Origin: Prescottella equi
GTDB lineage: Bacteria > Actinomycetota > Actinomycetes > Mycobacteriales > Mycobacteriaceae
Direction of reading: 5' to 3'
Assembly: GCF_020171745.1 (NCBI RefSeq)
Contig: NZ_JAIVAH010000017.1
Span: 62,001-126,000 of the forward strand
DNA length: 64,000 nt
Shown here piece by piece: positions 60,854 through 64,000 of this stretch. Within the stretch, counting starts at the first letter, position 1. Each line of letters begins with the position of its first letter. The translations under genes were made by a program, and so were the position numbers. The notes below the pieces were generated by a model that saw only the letters and a program-made list of their open reading frames with translations, was not told the origin of the DNA and searched no databases.

Positions 60854-62785
60854 ATGGCCGAGGTCGAGCGGCACAGATACGACGTGGTGGTAATCGGCGC
60901 CGGCGGTGCCGGACTGCGTGCGGTCATCGAGGCCCGGGAACGGGGGCTCTCGGTCGCGGTCGTGTGCAAGTCGTTGTTCGGCAAGGCCCACACCGTCATG
61001 GCCGAGGGCGGCTGCGCGGCCGCGATGGGCAACGTCAACTCGAAGGACAGCTGGCAGGTCCACTTCGGCGACACGATGCGCGGTGGCAAGTTCCTCAACA
61101 ACTGGCGCATGGCCGAGCTGCACGCACGCGAGGCGCCCGACCGGGTGTGGGAGCTCGAGACGTACGGCGCGCTGTTCGACCGCACCGAGGACGGCCGGAT
61201 CAGCCAGCGCAACTTCGGCGGTCACACGTATCCCAGGCTCGCGCACGTCGGCGACCGCACCGGCCTCGAGTTGATCCGCACGATGCAGCAGAAGATTGTC
61301 TCGCTCCAGCAGGAGGACTTCGCCGAGACCGGCGACTACGAGGCCCGGGTGAAGGTGTTCGCCGAATGCACCGTCACCGAACTGCTCAAGGACGGCGACC
61401 GGATCGCCGGCGCCTTCGGCTACTGGCGCGAGTCGGGACGGTTCGTGCTGTTCGAGGCGCCCGCGGTGGTGATGGCGACGGGCGGCATCGGCAAGTCGTT
61501 CAAGGTCACCTCCAACTCGTGGGAGTACACCGGTGACGGGCACGCGCTCGCGCTGCGGGCCGGCGCGAACCTGATCAACATGGAGTTCGTGCAGTTCCAT
61601 CCGACGGGGATGGTGTGGCCGCCGAGCGTGAAGGGCATCCTCGTCACCGAGGGCGTCCGCGGAGACGGTGGCGTGCTCAAGAACTCCGACGGCGAGCGCT
61701 TCATGTTCTCGTACATTCCGGCGGTGTTCAAAGGCCAGTACGCGGAGACCGCGGAGGAGGCCGACAAGTGGTACGAGGACCCCGACAACAACCGCCGCAC
61801 CCCGGACCTGTTGCCGCGTGACGAGGTGGCCCGCGCCATCAACTCCGAGGTCAAGGCCGGTCGTTCCACCCCGCACGGCGGCGTCTACCTCGACATCGCG
61901 TCGCGCATGCCCGCCGAGGAGATCGTCCGGCGGCTGCCCTCGATGCACCACCAGTTCAAGGAACTCGCCGACGTCGACATCACGAAGGAACAGATGGAGG
62001 TCGGCCCCACCTGCCACTACGTGATGGGCGGCATCGAGGTCGATCCGGACACCGGGTCGTCCACGGTGGCAGGGCTTTTCGCGGCGGGTGAGTGTTCGGG
62101 TGGGATGCACGGGTCGAATCGCCTGGGCGGCAATTCGCTGTCGGATCTGCTGGTGTTCGGTCGCCGGGCCGGGCTCGGCGCGGCCGACTACGTCCAGTCT
62201 CTCGAGGCGCGTCCGACAGTGGCCGAGGCCGACGTCGCGACCGCCGCGCGGGCCGCGCTGGTCCCGTTCGATCCACCGGCTGCGGGCACGGGGGAGAACC
62301 CCTACACGCTGCACACCCAACTGCAGCAGACGATGAACGACCTGGTGGGAATCATCCGCACCGAGTCGGAGATCGAACAGGCCATCGCGACGCTCGACGA
62401 CGTCAAGTCCCGGCTTCCGGGGGTGACCGTCGAGGGGCATCGACAGTTCAATCCCGGATGGCATCTGGCGCTGGACCTGCGGAACATGGTCCTGGTCAGC
62501 GAGTGTGTCGCCCGCGCGGCGCTGATGCGGACCGAGAGCCGCGGCGGGCACACCCGCGACGACTTCCCGTCGATGGATCCGCAGTGGCGGTCGACGTTGC
62601 TGGTGTGCAGCACGGTGGCCGGGGACCCGGCCGCGGAGGACGGCACGTCCGTGCCCGACGTGATCGTCACCCGCGAGCGGCAGGTGCCGATGCGTCCGGA
62701 CCTGTTGGCGCTGTTCGAGATCGACGAGCTCGGCAAGTACTACACCGACGCCGAACTCGATGCTCATCCTGGGAGGGCGACCTGA
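60854..62785 (+). CDS. sdhA: Succinate dehydrogenase 1 flavoprotein subunit
   Basis: A 643-residue flavoprotein that oxidises succinate. FAD motif VVIGAGGAGLRAVIEA, the covalent-FAD region KAHTVMAEGGCAAAMGN, catalytic segments VQFHPTGM and GGMHGSNRLGGNSL. ATG 60854 follows AGAGGGGGAG; a GTG at 60848 is in frame. It lies 51 bases after the membrane subunit and is followed by sdhB after one base. Homologous to Rv0248c-type Sdh1. Confidence 0.94.
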   Translation: MAEVERHRYDVVVIGAGGAGLRAVIEARERGLSVAVVCKSLFGKAHTVMAEGGCAAAMGNVNSKDSWQVHFGDTMRGGKFLNNWRMAELHAREAPDRVWELETYGALFDRTEDGRISQRNFGGHTYPRLAHVGDRTGLELIRTMQQKIVSLQQEDFAETGDYEARVKVFAECTVTELLKDGDRIAGAFGYWRESGRFVLFEAPAVVMATGGIGKSFKVTSNSWEYTGDGHALALRAGANLINMEFVQFHPTGMVWPPSVKGILVTEGVRGDGGVLKNSDGERFMFSYIPAVFKGQYAETAEEADKWYEDPDNNRRTPDLLPRDEVARAINSEVKAGRSTPHGGVYLDIASRMPAEEIVRRLPSMHHQFKELADVDITKEQMEVGPTCHYVMGGIEVDPDTGSSTVAGLFAAGECSGGMHGSNRLGGNSLSDLLVFGRRAGLGAADYVQSLEARPTVAEADVATAARAALVPFDPPAAGTGENPYTLHTQLQQTMNDLVGIIRTESEIEQAIATLDDVKSRLPGVTVEGHRQFNPGWHLALDLRNMVLVSECVARAALMRTESRGGHTRDDFPSMDPQWRSTLLVCSTVAGDPAAEDGTSVPDVIVTRERQVPMRPDLLALFEIDELGKYYTDAELDAHPGRAT

Positions 62786-62786
62786 C

Positions 62787-63542
62787 ATGGGATACGACGC
62801 GAAGTTCCGGATCTGGCGCGGTGACGCGTCGGGCGGTGACCTGCGGGACTATGCGGTGGAGGTGAACGAGGGCGAGGTGGTCCTCGACATCATCCACCGG
62901 ATACAGGCGACGCAGTCCGCCGATCTGGCGGTGCGGTGGAACTGCAAGGCGGGCAAGTGCGGATCGTGTTCCGCGGAGATCAACGGCCGGCCCCGGCTGA
63001 TGTGCATGACTCGGATGTCGACGTTCGCCGAGGACGAGATCGTCACCGTCACGCCCATGCGCACGTTCCCCGTGATCCGCGACCTCGTCACCGACGTCTC
63101 GTTCAACTACACCAAGGCGCGGGAGATCCCGTCGTTCACTCCGCCGCCCGGGCTGGCGCCGGGGGAGTACCGGATGAAGCAGGTCGACGTGGAGCGCTCG
63201 CAGGAGTTCCGCAAGTGCATCGAGTGCTTCCTCTGTCAGAACACGTGCCACGTGGTGCGTGACCACGAGGAGAACAAGGAGGCGTTCTCGGGTCCGCGCT
63301 ACCTGATGCGCGTCGCCGAGCTCGAGATGCACCCGTTGGACGTGGCCGACCGGCGGGACGCCGCCCAGGACGACTTTGGGCTCGGGCTGTGCAACATCAC
63401 GAAGTGCTGCACCGACGTGTGCCCGGAGAACATCCACATCACCGACAACGCCCTGATCCCGATGAAGGAACGGGTCGCGGACAAGCGGTACGACCCGGTC
63501 GTCTGGTTGGGCAACAAGCTCTTCCGCCGGGATCGGAGCTGA
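62787..63542 (+). CDS. sdhB: Succinate dehydrogenase 1 iron-sulfur subunit
   Basis: A 251-residue electron-transfer protein with three cluster sites: [2Fe-2S] CKAGKCGSC ... C at about 50-77, [4Fe-4S] CIECFLCQNTC at about 145-155 and [3Fe-4S]/[4Fe-4S] residues in CNITKCCTDVCPENI. Starts one base after sdhA (ATG 62787). Passes electrons from SdhA to the membrane subunit. Confidence 0.94.
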   Translation: MGYDAKFRIWRGDASGGDLRDYAVEVNEGEVVLDIIHRIQATQSADLAVRWNCKAGKCGSCSAEINGRPRLMCMTRMSTFAEDEIVTVTPMRTFPVIRDLVTDVSFNYTKAREIPSFTPPPGLAPGEYRMKQVDVERSQEFRKCIECFLCQNTCHVVRDHEENKEAFSGPRYLMRVAELEMHPLDVADRRDAAQDDFGLGLCNITKCCTDVCPENIHITDNALIPMKERVADKRYDPVVWLGNKLFRRDRS

Positions 63543-63546
63543 GTGC

Positions 63547-63563
63547 CGCACCGTCTCGGTGCG
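63547..63563 (+). terminator. Short hairpin after sdhB
   Basis: CGCACCG (63547-63553) and CGGTGCG (63557-63563) with a 3-base loop, 4 bases after the stop codon. Short arms; modest support. The rest of 63564-63790 holds no gene. Confidence 0.4.
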
Positions 63564-63790
63564 CTTGCGCGCCAGTCGGATTCGGAAGGTCGCCCAGAGC
63601 GAACATACCGGGGCCCCGGTTGGCGCTCCTGCCGGGCGAGTGCTAATTTCTGGGGTGAGTGGTCGATAGGTTCCCGTCGGGCCGCGAGTGCCTGCGAAAC
63701 ATTCGGCTGATCCGAACCGAAAGACCTCAGTGGCGGATCCGTCCGCCGCGCCCACGCGTCAATCAGTAGTTTGTTCGAGAAAGCATCAGG

Positions 63791-64000
63791 ATGTCCGTCG
63801 TCGCCGACCGCCCCACCCCGGATCCCGACCCCTCCACCGACAAGCCGCGGTCCCTCGCGCCGTTTCTGGAATGGCTGCGCCGTTCCGGGAGCGACACCTC
63901 GATCGCGTTGGGGGCGCTGTCGGTCATCACCTTCTGGACGTTCGGTCTCGGGATCGTGCTCGGGCTCGGTGCCGTCGGTGCCGGGGTCGTCGCCTCCCGC
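63791..64000 (+). CDS. Start of a membrane protein (3' truncated by window)
   Basis: ATG 63791 opens a 70-codon frame that runs off the end. The first 35 residues are polar and Pro/Asp-rich (ADRPTPDPDPSTDKPRSLAPF), followed by a hydrophobic stretch with GALSVITFWTFGLGIVLGLGAVGAG, as in DUF4190-type small membrane proteins. The family call is tentative. Confidence 0.55.
   Translation, partial: MSVVADRPTPDPDPSTDKPRSLAPFLEWLRRSGSDTSIALGALSVITFWTFGLGIVLGLGAVGAGVVASR

Noticed and set aside
1-64000. CRISPR arrays, tRNA/rRNA genes, insertion sequences
   Set aside because: No regularly spaced repeats, tRNA-like cloverleaf or transposase seen on reading both strands.

Overview
This window is GC-rich actinobacterial chromosome, most likely Rhodococcus or a close relative in the Nocardiaceae. 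The evidence is a CYP125-like P450, a mycofactocin-type short-chain dehydrogenase, an alcohol dehydrogenase close to Rhodococcus ruber ADH-A, an Sdh1-type succinate dehydrogenase operon, class E and class F sortases, and a gene order resembling M. tuberculosis Rv1562c-Rv1571 (treZ-treY-treX, acyltransferase, bioA-bioF-bioD). I see no rRNA, tRNA, CRISPR array, insertion sequence or integrase.

Layout. 1-2300: end of an LPXTG-type wall protein, a 46-residue peptide gene, a class E sortase, a small membrane protein and a class F sortase. 2281-11841: treZ, treY and treX (glycogen to trehalose), interrupted by an SDR, a methyltransferase and an aminoglycoside-phosphotransferase-like kinase. 11971-16615: a secreted small protein, an ammonium transporter with a fused PII-like domain, a CLC-type channel, a secreted protein and an LLM oxidoreductase remnant. 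16676-32068: a coherent sugar-acid regulon on the minus strand (gntK, manD, a fructuronate reductase-like gene, uxaC, a LacI regulator, two Gfo/Idh dehydrogenase plus sugar-phosphate-isomerase-like pairs, and an Opp/Dpp-type ABC importer). LacI-type palindromes centred on CCGG lie upstream of three units, with a split version upstream of the regulator. 32644-38389: a DoxX-like protein, ADH-A-like dehydrogenase, a PucR-like regulator and a large LuxR/MalT-type regulator.

38600-48948 is the accessory, decaying part: a frameshifted potassium channel, a compact operon of five tiny proteins (25-41 residues) in two paralogous families, a LexA-box-controlled DUF222/HNH gene, hypothetical genes, a GNAT, the CYP125-like P450, a broken PrsW-like protease, DUF389 and DUF1254 genes. 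49001-55039 returns to conserved backbone: SGNH acyltransferase, bioA, a membrane protein, then bioF-bioD behind a 43-base palindrome that looks like a biotin repressor site. 55029-64000: hypothetical genes, ahpC-ahpF peroxidase pair, an F420/LLM-type oxidoreductase, the Sdh1 operon and the start of a membrane protein.

The strongest candidates for undescribed biology are the five-microprotein operon (39351-39933) and the glycoside/uronate locus, which carries an importer and two oxidoreductase/isomerase pairs but no glycoside hydrolase, suggesting oxidative rather than hydrolytic sugar release.
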